From: Ancylobacter lacus
GTDB taxonomy: Bacteria > Pseudomonadota > Alphaproteobacteria > Rhizobiales > Xanthobacteraceae
Direction: 5' to 3'
DNA: 64,000 bases
Assembly: GCF_018390635.1 (NCBI RefSeq)
Contig: NZ_JAHBGE010000011.1
Span: 62,001-126,000, forward strand
Positions within the stretch are counted from its first letter, which is position 1, and the number at the start of each line of letters is the position of its first letter. A program made the translations under genes and the position numbers. Under the pieces are notes generated by a model that saw nothing but the letters and a program-made list of their open reading frames with translations, made no database searches and was not told where the DNA came from. Below are positions 33,326-42,789 of the stretch, one piece after another.

Positions 33326-33853
33326 ATGGCGACGCGACCGATCCTCCGGTTTCCCGACCCGCGCCTCCGCCAGCCGGCCGCGGCGGTGACGGCGTTCGAC
33401 GCCGGCCTGCGCGCGCTGGCCGAGGACCTGCGCGATACGATGCGCGCGGCGCCCGGCATCGGCATCACCGCGCCCCATATCGGCGTGATGCTGCGCATGG
33501 TGGTGCTGGAACTGACGCCCGGCGCCGTGCGCTTCTACGCCAATCCCCGCCTCGTCGAGGTTTCGGCCGAGCGCCTGCGCCACACCGAAGGCAGCGTCTC
33601 CATGCCCGGCGTCACCGAGGAGGTCGAACGCCACGCCCGGGTGCGGGTCGCCTATCACGACCTCGACGGCGCCGCGCGCGAGGAGGAGGCCGAGGGGCTG
33701 CTCGCGGTCTGCCACCAGCATGAGATCGACCAGCTCGACGGCATCTTCTGGATCGACCGGCTCTCGCGGCTGAAGCGCGAGCGCCTGCTCAAACGGCATG
33801 ACCGTCAGCGGAAAAGCTCCGCATCCCTTATGGACAAGAGCGGGCGCCTGTAG
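33326..33853 (+). CDS. Peptide-deformylase-like protein lacking two metal ligands
   Basis: Product of 175 residues with clear deformylase homology (LRFPDPRLRQPAAAV, GIGITAPHIG, EGSVSMPG, QHEIDQLDGIFW). All three motifs are altered. The metal cysteine of EGCLS is serine (S90). The second zinc-ligand histidine of HExxH is glutamine (H132, E133, Q136). The motif-I glutamine is histidine. It should not bind Fe/Zn normally and probably does not deformylate; a housekeeping def must exist elsewhere. Similar PDF-like proteins occur in Rhizobiales. It precedes the sedolisin gene by 84 bp. Confidence 0.85.
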   Translation: MATRPILRFPDPRLRQPAAAVTAFDAGLRALAEDLRDTMRAAPGIGITAPHIGVMLRMVVLELTPGAVRFYANPRLVEVSAERLRHTEGSVSMPGVTEEVERHARVRVAYHDLDGAAREEEAEGLLAVCHQHEIDQLDGIFWIDRLSRLKRERLLKRHDRQRKSSASLMDKSGRL

Positions 33854-33937
33854 TCTCGTGCCCAGGCATGTCTGCAAAGATCCGGCAGGCGCCCGCACTG
33901 CGCTCCCAGCCGGACAGATGGACAGGTGGGGGACGAC

Positions 33938-36895
33938 ATGGCCAAGGAAATCGCAAATTCGACCTTCCTTCAGGCGACCAGCTACGGCCTTGTGCCCGAT
34001 AGCGAGCTGACGACCAGCACGCTGGCGCAAATCAAATCCGCCTACGGCGCCAGCTCCGCCCTGAACGCCGCTGACTGGGCCAGCACCTATGGCAGCGACC
34101 TCAAGGTCAAGGTGGCCCTGGTGCTCGATCGGGCGGAAGACGCCTCCACCCTTCTCGACGGCGACTGGGCCGAGCGGCAGAACGCCCTGCCCGATTCCGC
34201 CGACACCAAGGCGTTCGAGGACTTCTGGAACCAGTACGGCGCCAAGGATTCCGACTACGCCGCAGTGACCCATGCGCTGAAAAACATGGACGGCGTGAAG
34301 CTCCTGAAGGATTCGGACGGCTATGTGACCAGCGCGGAGTCCCGCACCGTCTGGGTCGAGCTCACCGCGGAAGGCTTTCACAACCTGTTCGGCAAGGAGC
34401 TCTACGGCATAGTCGGCGACAACTATGCCCCGGCGGTGTGGGAGGGCAACGTCTCGCTGCCGGACGAGATCGCGAACGTCGTCGGCGGGTTCTGGGTGGA
34501 CCAGGTCGCGGCGGCCGATGGCCAGAACATGGGCGCGGAGGGCGTCACCCTTTCACAGGGCGCGCAGGGAACGGCCAATTACAGCTACGGCGACGCCAAG
34601 GGTGGCGTCACCGGTACTCCCACCGCACTCGCGGATTACTACAACTTCCCCCTCAACGCCCAGAACCTGCTGGACGAGATCGACACGCCGACCGTCGGTC
34701 TCGTAGAGCCACGGCTCGATCAGGCAAGCTATGATCTGCTGCTTCAAGGGCTTAACGACTACCGCACCAAGGTGCTGGGCATCGCGCCGCTCAGCAAGGA
34801 CGAACTGCTGCGGACCCAGCCGGACCCGTCGAGCGGCACCAAGCCCGACCACCTGAAGACGGAGCTGACACTCGACGTCTCCATCGTCTCCGGCGCCGCG
34901 CCGTCCAGCGACATGGTGTTCTATTCGAAGCTGGCGGGGGATTCGACGACCTTCGCGGCAACACAGCAGGCGATCTGGGACCTCACGAACAACCCGGCGG
35001 TGCTCACCTCCTCCTATTCCGACACCAATCGCTATGCCGCCGACACCCCGTTCGCCTGGGCTTATGACCAGCTCATGGAGGACGGCGTGCTGCGCAACGT
35101 CACGCTGCTGATGTCGGCCGGCGACGGAGGGTCCAGCCAAGAATACGCCAACGGCGTCACCACGGTCCACCAGACCCACGCCAATCAGTGGGCGCTGGTG
35201 GTGAGCGGAACCTCGCTGTCCGCGGTCAACACCGCCGAGCAGGACACGACCGTCACCACCCTGGTGGACAAGGCCCTCGCGCTCGATCTGGACACGGTGT
35301 TCGACCTCACCGCTTCCGGGCTGAAGGTGCTGCCGACCGACCTGCCCGACCTCGCCACCGACCAGCCGCTCTCTGACGTCGCCGCACTGCTGGAAGCGGT
35401 CTGGAACCAGTATTACATCAAGGACACCAGACTCAGTCCCGGCTACGCCGACAACTTCTCCGGCGCCGGCGGCGTGGATGACGTCCAGCCGATTCCGCAA
35501 TATCAGCTCGATTTCGGGCTGGTTCCCAGCGATGCCTTTTCCGGGGCGACGGGGCGGGGCGTGCCGGACGTCGCGGCGCTCGCCGGCGGCAGCATGTTCT
35601 ACTACGTGCTGACCACCATGCGGGAGGGCTCGGACTCCTCGAAGAACAGCTTCACCTACGGCCCCAATGGCGGCACCAGCGCGGCAACCCCGATGTGGGC
35701 TTCGCTGACCGCGCAGATCGATGCCGTCTTCGAGGACGCCGGGCTCCCGCATCTCGGCTATTACAATGACCTGCTGTACCAGTCCGCCGCCGTCACCCCC
35801 GGCGCCTTCAACGACGTCTCGCTCGGCAACAATGTCTCGACCTACTACGTGGTGGACAAGGACACCGCCGGGGCCGTCTACGACGAGGGGCTGGGCAGCT
35901 GGATCATGCCGACCGGGCTCGGCTATGCCGCGGAGGACGGCTACGATCTGGCCTCCGGGCTCGGCACGCCGAACGGCCTGCTGCTCGCCCGCACGCTGAT
36001 GACCCTCGCCGAGACGCAGCTTCATGGCGAGGCGCCGGAGACCCTGAGCGGCGTGGGGAGCTTCACCGGCAGCTCGACCGTGGACCAGACCTTCCTGGTC
36101 CAGTCCACCCTCGGCGGCGGCGGCGCCGTGGAGATCGCCGGCGAGGCGTTCGATTTCGGCACCGCGGGCTCCACCGCCTGGACCGCCCGCCTCGCGCAGC
36201 AGGCGCTGCAGTCCGACTTCTCGTCCGATCTCACCCGCTTCCTCGACGGCGCCAGCCAGTCCACCGCGGCAACCCTGCAGGCCAGCGCCGGGCAGGTTCT
36301 CGGCGTCAGCGTCGACAGCGCGCAGGCCTCGCTCTACCAGTCCGACCTCACCAACGACTATGGCTTCGTCACCTGGGGCACGGCGAATGGCGGCGTCACC
36401 CTGGCGCGGCCGGTGGCGATCGCGACCACGCCCGACGGCGCGAACGATGTCGATGCCGTGGTGCGCCTGCGCCAGAACGGCGTCTATGACAGCTCGCTGA
36501 TGGTGTACAAGGTCGACGACCTCGACGGCCGCATCGGCGACCTGCAACCCGGCGATGCCGGCTATGCCGACGCCGCGGCGGCGCGCGCCTACCTCACCAC
36601 CGATGGCAGCCACAGCATCGACGGCCCCGGCTACGGCGCCTACACGCAGGCGGAGATCGCCGGCGTGGACAATGGCGACATCGTCGCCATGGCGCTCACC
36701 ACCGCCGGCGAGACCTATTGGGGCTTTGCCGAAGCCAACGAACTGAGCGGTGACCAGTACGTCACCCATCTGTGGAGCTACGGCCTCAACACCTGGGGCT
36801 TCGAGGACACACGCGGCGGCGGCGACCGCGACTATAACGACCTCATCGTCGGGCTCGATTTCACCAGCCCCGCCGGCCGCGGCCTACTGGTGTAA
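33938..36895 (+). CDS. Sedolisin-family (S53) serine-carboxyl protease with C-terminal DUF4114
   Basis: Secreted-type protease of 985 residues. Residues 1-190 resemble the kumamolisin activation (pro) domain. The catalytic set is visible: E309 and D313 (ELTLD), oxyanion D396 (SAGDGG) and S581 (GGTSAATP), with the trailing AEDGYDLASGLGTPNG of the calcium-binding end. D396 to S581 is longer than in sedolisin, so about 70 residues are inserted. The last 40 residues (FEDTRGGGDRDYNDLIVGLDF) match DUF4114, a calcium-associated module of secreted proteins. No Sec signal is present, and the hydrophobic tail suggests type I secretion. GGGGGA precedes the ATG; the lower GC and lysine use differ from neighbours. 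Confidence 0.88.
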   Translation: MAKEIANSTFLQATSYGLVPDSELTTSTLAQIKSAYGASSALNAADWASTYGSDLKVKVALVLDRAEDASTLLDGDWAERQNALPDSADTKAFEDFWNQYGAKDSDYAAVTHALKNMDGVKLLKDSDGYVTSAESRTVWVELTAEGFHNLFGKELYGIVGDNYAPAVWEGNVSLPDEIANVVGGFWVDQVAAADGQNMGAEGVTLSQGAQGTANYSYGDAKGGVTGTPTALADYYNFPLNAQNLLDEIDTPTVGLVEPRLDQASYDLLLQGLNDYRTKVLGIAPLSKDELLRTQPDPSSGTKPDHLKTELTLDVSIVSGAAPSSDMVFYSKLAGDSTTFAATQQAIWDLTNNPAVLTSSYSDTNRYAADTPFAWAYDQLMEDGVLRNVTLLMSAGDGGSSQEYANGVTTVHQTHANQWALVVSGTSLSAVNTAEQDTTVTTLVDKALALDLDTVFDLTASGLKVLPTDLPDLATDQPLSDVAALLEAVWNQYYIKDTRLSPGYADNFSGAGGVDDVQPIPQYQLDFGLVPSDAFSGATGRGVPDVAALAGGSMFYYVLTTMREGSDSSKNSFTYGPNGGTSAATPMWASLTAQIDAVFEDAGLPHLGYYNDLLYQSAAVTPGAFNDVSLGNNVSTYYVVDKDTAGAVYDEGLGSWIMPTGLGYAAEDGYDLASGLGTPNGLLLARTLMTLAETQLHGEAPETLSGVGSFTGSSTVDQTFLVQSTLGGGGAVEIAGEAFDFGTAGSTAWTARLAQQALQSDFSSDLTRFLDGASQSTAATLQASAGQVLGVSVDSAQASLYQSDLTNDYGFVTWGTANGGVTLARPVAIATTPDGANDVDAVVRLRQNGVYDSSLMVYKVDDLDGRIGDLQPGDAGYADAAAARAYLTTDGSHSIDGPGYGAYTQAEIAGVDNGDIVAMALTTAGETYWGFAEANELSGDQYVTHLWSYGLNTWGFEDTRGGGDRDYNDLIVGLDFTSPAGRGLLV

Positions 36896-36930
36896 CGCCC
36901 CGCCCCTCCTCTCCCCGGCGGGTGCCCGCG

Positions 36931-38200
36931 ATGAAGCTTTCCACCCTCATGGCGCCGCAGCGCCGGGTGTTTGCCGGCGTGTTCGTGCTGAGCGCCGCCA
37001 TCGACATCCTGTTTCTCACCGGCTCGCTCTTCATGCCGGGGGTCTATGACCGCGTCATACCCAGCAAGAGCCTGCCGACCCTCGTGGGGCTGTGCGCCAT
37101 CGTGGCGGCGCTCCAGCTGTTTCAGGCGCTGTTCGACACGCGGCGCGGCCGCTGGAGGCCGGGCTGGAGCGCCGGGTGTTCGAGGGGGTCGGCGCGCTGG
37201 CGCCGCGCGGCGGCCGTGGCGCCGACGCCCGGCAGACGGGAAGCACGCCCGGCGACGGCCTGCAGCCGCCGCGCGACCTGCAGACCGTCCGCGGCTTCCT
37301 TGCCGGGGCCGGTCCGCTCGCCGTGTTCGACCTGCCATGGATGCCGTTCTACGTCGCGATCTGCTGGGCCTTCCATCCTCTCATCGGCGTGGCGGTGCTG
37401 GTGGGCACCCTCGTTCTCGCCGGGCTGGCCGAAGGGCTCGGCCGGCACCGGCACGGCAGGCCTCGCAGGCGCTCGCGGCCCGGATGGCGCTGGCCGCAGC
37501 CGCCCGCCGCAACGCGAGGTGGTGCGGGCGCTCGGCATGGGCGGGCATCTGGGGGCGCGGTTCGAGACGCCCGGCCGCCACGATCGCGCCGAGCGGATCG
37601 GGAAAATCCTCGCTGCTGCGCCTTCTGGTCGGGGTCTGGCCCGCGGCACGCGGCGATGTCCGGCTGGACGGCGCCGCGCTTGGCCCGTGGGACGGGGAGG
37701 CACCCGGACGCCATCTCGGCCATGGCCCCCAGGATGTGGAACGGTTCGCCGGCGGCGCCACGGCGATCGCCTTTCCCGCGGAGCTGACGGCGCGCGCCGC
37801 CGACCCCGGGGTGGCCCGCGTCATCGCCGGGGAAACCCGCCTGTTCGAGCTGCGCGCCGCCACCCGCGCCGGCGAGAAGGCCCGGCTCGACGAGCGTATC
37901 GCCCAGCTACGGCAGGAGAGCGAGGGCCTCGGCAACCAGATCGAGGCCAAGGGCGAGGAACTCGACCTGATCGCGGCCGAGCTGGTGGGCCTGCGCAAGC
38001 TCTACCGCCAGAACCTCGTCGCGCTCCAGCGCGTCATGGCGCTGGAGCGCGAGCAGGCCCGGCTGAAGGGCGAGCGCGGCCAGCTCATCGCCGCCACCGC
38101 ACAGGCACGCGGCCGGATCAGCGAGACCGGGCTGCAGATCCTGCAGATCGGGCAGGACCTGCGCAGCGACGTCGCCAAGGACATCCGCGAGAGCCTTCCG
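36931..38200 (+). pseudogene. Decayed type I secretion ABC transporter fused to HlyD remnant
   Basis: Fragments of a PrtD/HlyD pair in shifting frames. Frame 1 (36931 to about 37145) encodes the ABC N-terminus, MKLSTLMAPQRRVFAGVFVL and FMPGVYDRVIPSKSLPTLV. Another frame (to about 37440) gives LQTVRGFLAGAGPLAVFDLPWMPFY. A short piece, VRALGMGGHLGARFE, follows; then SGSGKSSLLRLLVGVWP, a Walker A, and QDVERF. About 37750-38190 encodes an HlyD coiled coil (LFELRAATRAGEKARLDERIAQL, RLKGERGQLI). At least two frameshifts and two large internal deletions separate these, and the signature and Walker B are missing. It sits directly behind the sedolisin gene, whose exporter it probably was. Confidence 0.88.
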
Positions 38201-38439
38201 CGAGCATTGATGCGCCGGCATGGGCAGGGGCGACAGGAAGGCGGCGGCGGCGCCTGCGGCCGCGGCATCTGCCGCGCGATTGCGCCGGGCGGTTCCGATC
38301 CTCGGGACGGCCGCGGCGGAGAGGGCGTTGCCCAGTTTTTCACATTGCCTCGAATAGGGCGGGACTCTAGCGTTCCGAAACGACGGCGGCGGTCGCCCGG
38401 ACAGGCCGTGGCACCGGCCGCGACAACCGGAGACGCGAC

Positions 38440-39753
38440 GTGCCGCGACAGATGCATTTCATCGGCTTCTGCATCGCCGGGCCGAACTGGCACCACAATG
38501 GGAGCTGGCGGCACGACGAAAGCGACGCGCTCGACGCGCTGAACCCCGCCCGCTACGAGAACATCGCCCGCATTCTGGAGAGCGGGAAATTCGACGGGCT
38601 GTTCTTCGTCGACGTGCTGACGCTGTATGACAGCTTCGGGCAGAACTTCCGCGCCAATATCCGCCAGCCCGGACAGATGTTCATGCTGGAGCCGGTGCAG
38701 CTTCTCGCCGCCATGGCGCGGGTGACGACCCATCTCGGGCTCGCCGCCACCATGTCGACCGCCTTCTACCATCCCTTCCACATCGCGCGGACCTTCGCCA
38801 CGCTGGACCACATCAGCGGCGGGCGGGCGGCGTGGAACATCGTGACCTCGGCCAATGACCGCGAGGCGCAGAATTTCGGCCTCGACCGGCTGATGGAGCG
38901 CGGCCTGCGCTACGACCACGCCGAGGAGGTGCTGGAAGCCTGCCACGCGCTCTGGAACAGCTGGGACGAGGACGCCCTGATCCTCGACCGCGAAAACGCG
39001 ATCTATGCCGATCCCGACAAGGTGCACTATGTCGACTTCGAAGGGCGCTGGGTGAAGACCCGCGGCCCGCTGCAGACCCCGCGCTCGCCACAGGGCAGCC
39101 CGGTGCTGATGCAGGCCGGCTCGTCGGAGCGGGGGCGCGAGTTTGCCGCGCGCTGGGGCGAGGTGCTGTTCACCCTGCAGCACGACAAGGCGGACATGCA
39201 GGCCTTCCATGCCGACATCAAGGCGCGGATGCAGAAATATGGCCGCCCGCCCGAGCACTGCGCGGTGCTGCCGGCCATCGACATCGTCGTCGGCGAGACC
39301 GAATCCATCGCCCGGGAAAAGGCGGAGTATCTCAACTCGCTGGTCAGCCCGGAACTCGGCGTGGCGGAAATCGCCAACCACACCGGCGTCGACCTCTCGG
39401 GCTACCCGCTGGACGAGCCGCTGAAGGACATGGAGATCACCCAGGGCTCGCGCGGGGTGTTCGACGTCATCCTGCGCGGCAGCCAGAGCAAGAACCTCAC
39501 CCTGCGCGATGCCGGCCGGCACTACGCCATCAGCGAATTGACGCCGCAGCTCGTCGGCACGCCGCAGACGATCGCCGACCGCATGCAGGACCTGTTCGAA
39601 TCCGAGGCCTGCGACGGCTTCGTCATCGTGCCCTCGCTCACCCCCAGCGGCTATGTGCAGTTCGTGAAATCGGTGGTGCCGGAGCTTCAGCGCCGCGGCC
39701 TCTACCGCACGGACTACACCGGCCGCACCTTCCGGGAGAACCTGCGGAGCTGA
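38440..39753 (+). CDS. Flavin-dependent monooxygenase, NtaA/SnaA/DszA type
   Basis: FMNH2-dependent monooxygenase of 437 residues. Family motifs are GKFDGLFFVDVLTLYDSFG, EPVQLLAAMARVTTHLGLAATMSTAFYHPFHIARTFATLDHISGGRAAWNIVTS and LMQAGSSERGREFAARWGEVLF. Related enzymes oxidise aminopolycarboxylates, sulfonates or dibenzothiophene sulfone. The start is taken as GTG 38440 with GGAG upstream; ATG 38452 is the alternative. It leads the second amine-importer cluster, so an N-alkyl or amine substrate is plausible. No flavin reductase is nearby. Confidence 0.87.
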   Translation: MPRQMHFIGFCIAGPNWHHNGSWRHDESDALDALNPARYENIARILESGKFDGLFFVDVLTLYDSFGQNFRANIRQPGQMFMLEPVQLLAAMARVTTHLGLAATMSTAFYHPFHIARTFATLDHISGGRAAWNIVTSANDREAQNFGLDRLMERGLRYDHAEEVLEACHALWNSWDEDALILDRENAIYADPDKVHYVDFEGRWVKTRGPLQTPRSPQGSPVLMQAGSSERGREFAARWGEVLFTLQHDKADMQAFHADIKARMQKYGRPPEHCAVLPAIDIVVGETESIAREKAEYLNSLVSPELGVAEIANHTGVDLSGYPLDEPLKDMEITQGSRGVFDVILRGSQSKNLTLRDAGRHYAISELTPQLVGTPQTIADRMQDLFESEACDGFVIVPSLTPSGYVQFVKSVVPELQRRGLYRTDYTGRTFRENLRS

Positions 39754-39769
39754 AGGGGCAGATTGGTTT

Positions 39770-39798
39770 TCGTGAAAATCGTTCCTATATTTTCACGA
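39770..39798. promoter_or_regulatory. Inverted-repeat operator, probably for the XRE-cupin regulator
   Basis: Perfect 10-bp inverted repeat TCGTGAAAAT (39770-39779) / ATTTTCACGA (39789-39798), spacer 9, in the gap between the monooxygenase and permease genes. The half-site core TTTCACGA recurs at 39949-39956. An XRE-type regulator encoded in the same operon is the best candidate binder. Confidence 0.6.
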
Positions 39799-39912
39799 TC
39801 AACCACCCGATCCGCCCCAGCCGCAGCTTTGCGATGCACCCTGGAGCGGCTCTGCCGCGCCGCAGCACGTGCGTCGCGGCGGAGCGGGATGGCGTTTGCC
39901 TCGGACTCGACC

Positions 39913-39956
39913 TTGACACTTTCATCAAAATGAAAAATTCTCTCCTCGTTTCACGA
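39913..39956 (+). promoter_or_regulatory. Promoter with embedded operator for the second amine importer
   Basis: TTGACA at 39913-39918, then a 17-base spacer holding TTTCAT-CAAA-ATGAAA (39920-39935), and a weak -10 candidate AATTCT at 39936-39941. Just downstream, CTCGT-TTC-ACGAG (39944-39956) repeats the TTTCACGA half-site. Sites between and after the boxes indicate repression. Confidence 0.55.
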
Positions 39957-39969
39957 GACGGGGACGGGC

Positions 39970-40848
39970 ATGGCCGAGACCGGCACCACCGCGCAGAACG
40001 GACGGGCGGACGGCGTGTTCCGCGCCGCGCTGGCGCTGCCGGGCACCGCCGTCACGCTGGGGCTGATCCTGTTCGCCCTCGGCCTGCTCGCCCTGCTGGC
40101 GTTCCGCGTCAATGACGGCTCGCTGTTCGGCGCCGGCCTCACCCTCGGCAATTTCCGCACCCTCGCCGCCGAGCCGCTCTATGGCCTCGTCATCCTGCGC
40201 TCGCTGGTCATCGCCGGGCTGGTGACGCTGGCCACCGTCGTCACCGCCTTTCCCGTCGCCTATTATCTCTCCTTCCACGCCCGCGCCCGGGGACTGATCC
40301 TGTTCCTGGTGACGCTGCCGTTCTGGACCAGCTATCTCCTGCGCGTCTTCGCCTGGAAGATCGTGCTGGCCTATAATGGCGTGCTGAATTCCGGGCTGAT
40401 GGCGCTCGGCGTCTGGAGCGAACCCTCCACCGCGCTGCTCAACACCCCCGCGGCAGTGGTGCTGACGCTGGCCCACGCCTATGCCCCCTTCGCGATCCTG
40501 CCGATCCTGGTGGCGCTCGACGCCATTCCCCGCTCGCTGGTCGAGGCGGCGGCGGATCTGGGCGCCGGGCCCCTCACCATCTTCCGGCGCATCATCCTGC
40601 CCAACGCCATGCCCGGCGTGCTGGCCGGGGCGGTGGTGGTGTTCGTGCCGACGGTCGGCGACTACGTCACCCCCGCGCTGGTCGGCGGGCCTGCCAGCAC
40701 CATGATCGGCAGCCTCATCCAGGCCCAGTTCGGCAAGGCGCAGGACTGGCCCTTCGGCGCCGCGCTGGCGGTGGTGGTGATGCTGGTGATCCTCGCCGTC
40801 ATCCTGCTGGTCCGGCTGGCCGACCGCCGCTTCGGGAGCCGCACATGA
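39970..40848 (+). CDS. ABC importer permease, PotB type (second system)
   Basis: Inner-membrane permease of 292 residues with a polar N-terminal tail (MAETGTTAQNGRADG) before six hydrophobic helices. Coupling loop: EAAADLGAGPLTIFRRIILPNAMPG; gate region VPTVGDYVTPALVGGPASTMIG. Unlike the first importer, here the permeases precede the binding protein. The next permease overlaps by 4 bp (ATGA). Confidence 0.9.
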   Translation: MAETGTTAQNGRADGVFRAALALPGTAVTLGLILFALGLLALLAFRVNDGSLFGAGLTLGNFRTLAAEPLYGLVILRSLVIAGLVTLATVVTAFPVAYYLSFHARARGLILFLVTLPFWTSYLLRVFAWKIVLAYNGVLNSGLMALGVWSEPSTALLNTPAAVVLTLAHAYAPFAILPILVALDAIPRSLVEAAADLGAGPLTIFRRIILPNAMPGVLAGAVVVFVPTVGDYVTPALVGGPASTMIGSLIQAQFGKAQDWPFGAALAVVVMLVILAVILLVRLADRRFGSRT

Positions 40849-41660
40849 GCGCCGCCGCGACCCCGGGGACCGGATCGGGCCGGCGCTGGCTCGGCCTCTA
40901 CGTGCTGGCCTATCTGGTCTTCCTCTATCTGCCGGTGGCGCTGATCCCGCTGTTCTCCTTCAACGATTCGATCCAGGCGGCTTTCCCGCTGCAGGGCTTC
41001 ACGCTCGGCTGGTACCGCGGCCTCGCCGGCAATGCGGCGCTGCGCGCGGCGCTCGGCACCAGCCTGATGATCGGGCTCTCCGCCGCCTTCCTCGCCACGC
41101 TCTGCGGCCTCACCATCGCCTATGCCGAGCTGTCGGTCGGCTCCCGCCTCGCCCGGCTGGTCGCCGTGCTGGCGCGGATGCCGATCCTCATTCCCGGCGT
41201 GGTGGTCGGCATCGCGCTGCTGGTGGTGGTGAACCTGATCGGGCTCGGCCCCTCGCGGCTGGCCATCGTGCTCGGCCATGTGCTGGTGGCGCTGCCGACG
41301 ACGGTGATCGTCATCCGCGGCAGCCTCCGGGCGGTGCCGCGCAGCCTGCCGGAGGCGGCGCGCGACCTCGGCGCCTCGGAAGCGGCGGTGTTCGCCCGCA
41401 TCATGCTGCCGCTGGCGCTGCCGGCGGCCGCCTCGGCCTTCATGCTCGCCTTCCTCACCAGCTTCGACGAGTTCATCGTCGCCTTCTTCCTGGCGGGCAC
41501 CGACCCGACGCTGCCGCTCTACATCTGGAGCCAGCTCCGCTTCCCCAAATCCCTGCCCACGGTCATGGCGCTCGGCACGGCGATCCTCGCCGCTTCCGTC
41601 CTCATCGCCGCGACGGCGGAGATCCTGCGGCGCCGCGGCCTGCGGCGCCTGCCGTCCTGA
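40845..41660 (+). CDS. ABC importer permease, PotC type (second system)
   Basis: Permease of 271 residues partnering the previous gene. The coupling loop is EAARDLGASEAAVFARIMLPLALPAA and the conserved helix is LTSFDEFIVAFFLAGTDPTLPLYIWSQL. It starts by ATGA overlap and is followed after 45 bp by the binding-protein gene. The substrate is probably a small amine; the family includes putrescine, spermidine and aminoalkylphosphonate importers. Confidence 0.9.
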   Translation: MSAAATPGTGSGRRWLGLYVLAYLVFLYLPVALIPLFSFNDSIQAAFPLQGFTLGWYRGLAGNAALRAALGTSLMIGLSAAFLATLCGLTIAYAELSVGSRLARLVAVLARMPILIPGVVVGIALLVVVNLIGLGPSRLAIVLGHVLVALPTTVIVIRGSLRAVPRSLPEAARDLGASEAAVFARIMLPLALPAAASAFMLAFLTSFDEFIVAFFLAGTDPTLPLYIWSQLRFPKSLPTVMALGTAILAASVLIAATAEILRRRGLRRLPS

Positions 41661-41705
41661 CAATCCCAGAAGAACGCCCACAGCGTCGACCAGAGGAGAA
41701 TCCCC

Positions 41706-42776
41706 ATGCTGCCGAACACGTCCCGAAGGGTCCTCGCCCGGATCCTGGCCGCTGCGCTCGCCTGCACGACGGCTCTGCCGCCGCTGGCGGCGCACGCCGC
41801 CGACAAGCTGACCTACTTCACCTGGTCCGGCTATGAACTCCCGGAGTTCAGCACCGCCTTCAACGAGGCCCATCCCGACGGGGTCGAGACCTCCACCTTC
41901 GGCGACGATGACGACGCCTTCACCAAGGTGAAGGCCGGCTTCCGCCCCGACCTCGCCCATCCCTGCTACGACAAGGTCGCGCGCTGGGCCAAGGAAGGGC
42001 TGATCGAGCCGATCGACACCGCCCGGATCAAGAACTGGGACAAGATCTTCCCGGTGTTCCGCAACCTGCCGGACCTGCAGGCCGGGCCGGGCAAGGTGTG
42101 GATGGTGCCGTGGGACTGGGGCAACACCTCCATTCTCTACCGCACCGACCTGGTGAAGGACCCCGCCCCGAGCTGGAACCTGCTGTGGGACAAGGCCTAT
42201 GCCGGCCGCATGGCGACGATCGACGCGGTGCACGACACCCCGGTCGTCGCCGCCCTGCTGGTGGGGGTGAACCCCTTCGACATGTCGCCCGCCGACATGG
42301 ACAAAGTCGCCGCCAAGCTGCGCGAGCAGCGCCCGCTGCTCTCCAGCTACACCACCGACATGACCTCGGTGGAGCAGGCCCTCGCCAGCGGCCAGCTCGT
42401 GGCGGCGATGACCTGGAACGCCTCGGCGGTGGCGCTGAAGAAGCAGAACGTGCCGGTGGACTTCATGAAGCCCAAGGAAGGCATGCTCACCTGGGCCTGC
42501 GGCTTCGTGATGCTGAAGGACACGCCCCACGCCGATCTCGCCTATGACTTCATCAACAGCCGGCTGGAAGCCTCCTCCGGCAAGAAGCTGATCGAGGATT
42601 ACGGCTACGGCGCCTCCACCACCTCGGCCTTCGCCGCGGTGCCCAAGGAGACGCTGGAAAGCCTGCAGCTTCCGGCCGATCCCGAGGTCACGCTGAAGAG
42701 CACGGTGTTCACCGGGCCTATGAAGCAGGCCGACGATCTGGCCAAGATGTTCGAGAAGGTGAAGGCTGGCGGCTGA
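41706..42776 (+). CDS. Periplasmic amine-type binding protein (PotD/PotF family, second system)
   Basis: Binding protein of 356 residues with a signal peptide ending near PLAAHA; mature ADKLTYFTWSGYELPEFSTAFNEAH. Ligand-cleft features are WMVPWDWGNTSILYRTDLV and AMTWNASAVALKKQNV. The cleft tryptophans differ from those of the 19805 paralogue, so a different ligand is likely. It is followed by a 12-bp perfect hairpin before the regulator gene. Confidence 0.88.
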   Translation: MLPNTSRRVLARILAAALACTTALPPLAAHAADKLTYFTWSGYELPEFSTAFNEAHPDGVETSTFGDDDDAFTKVKAGFRPDLAHPCYDKVARWAKEGLIEPIDTARIKNWDKIFPVFRNLPDLQAGPGKVWMVPWDWGNTSILYRTDLVKDPAPSWNLLWDKAYAGRMATIDAVHDTPVVAALLVGVNPFDMSPADMDKVAAKLREQRPLLSSYTTDMTSVEQALASGQLVAAMTWNASAVALKKQNVPVDFMKPKEGMLTWACGFVMLKDTPHADLAYDFINSRLEASSGKKLIEDYGYGASTTSAFAAVPKETLESLQLPADPEVTLKSTVFTGPMKQADDLAKMFEKVKAGG

Positions 42777-42789
42777 TCCCCGCCTCCCT

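Noticed and set aside
34553-36769. A minus-strand open frame of over 700 codons opposite the sedolisin gene
   Set aside because: The plus-strand product has a complete S53 active site; the antisense product is low-complexity.
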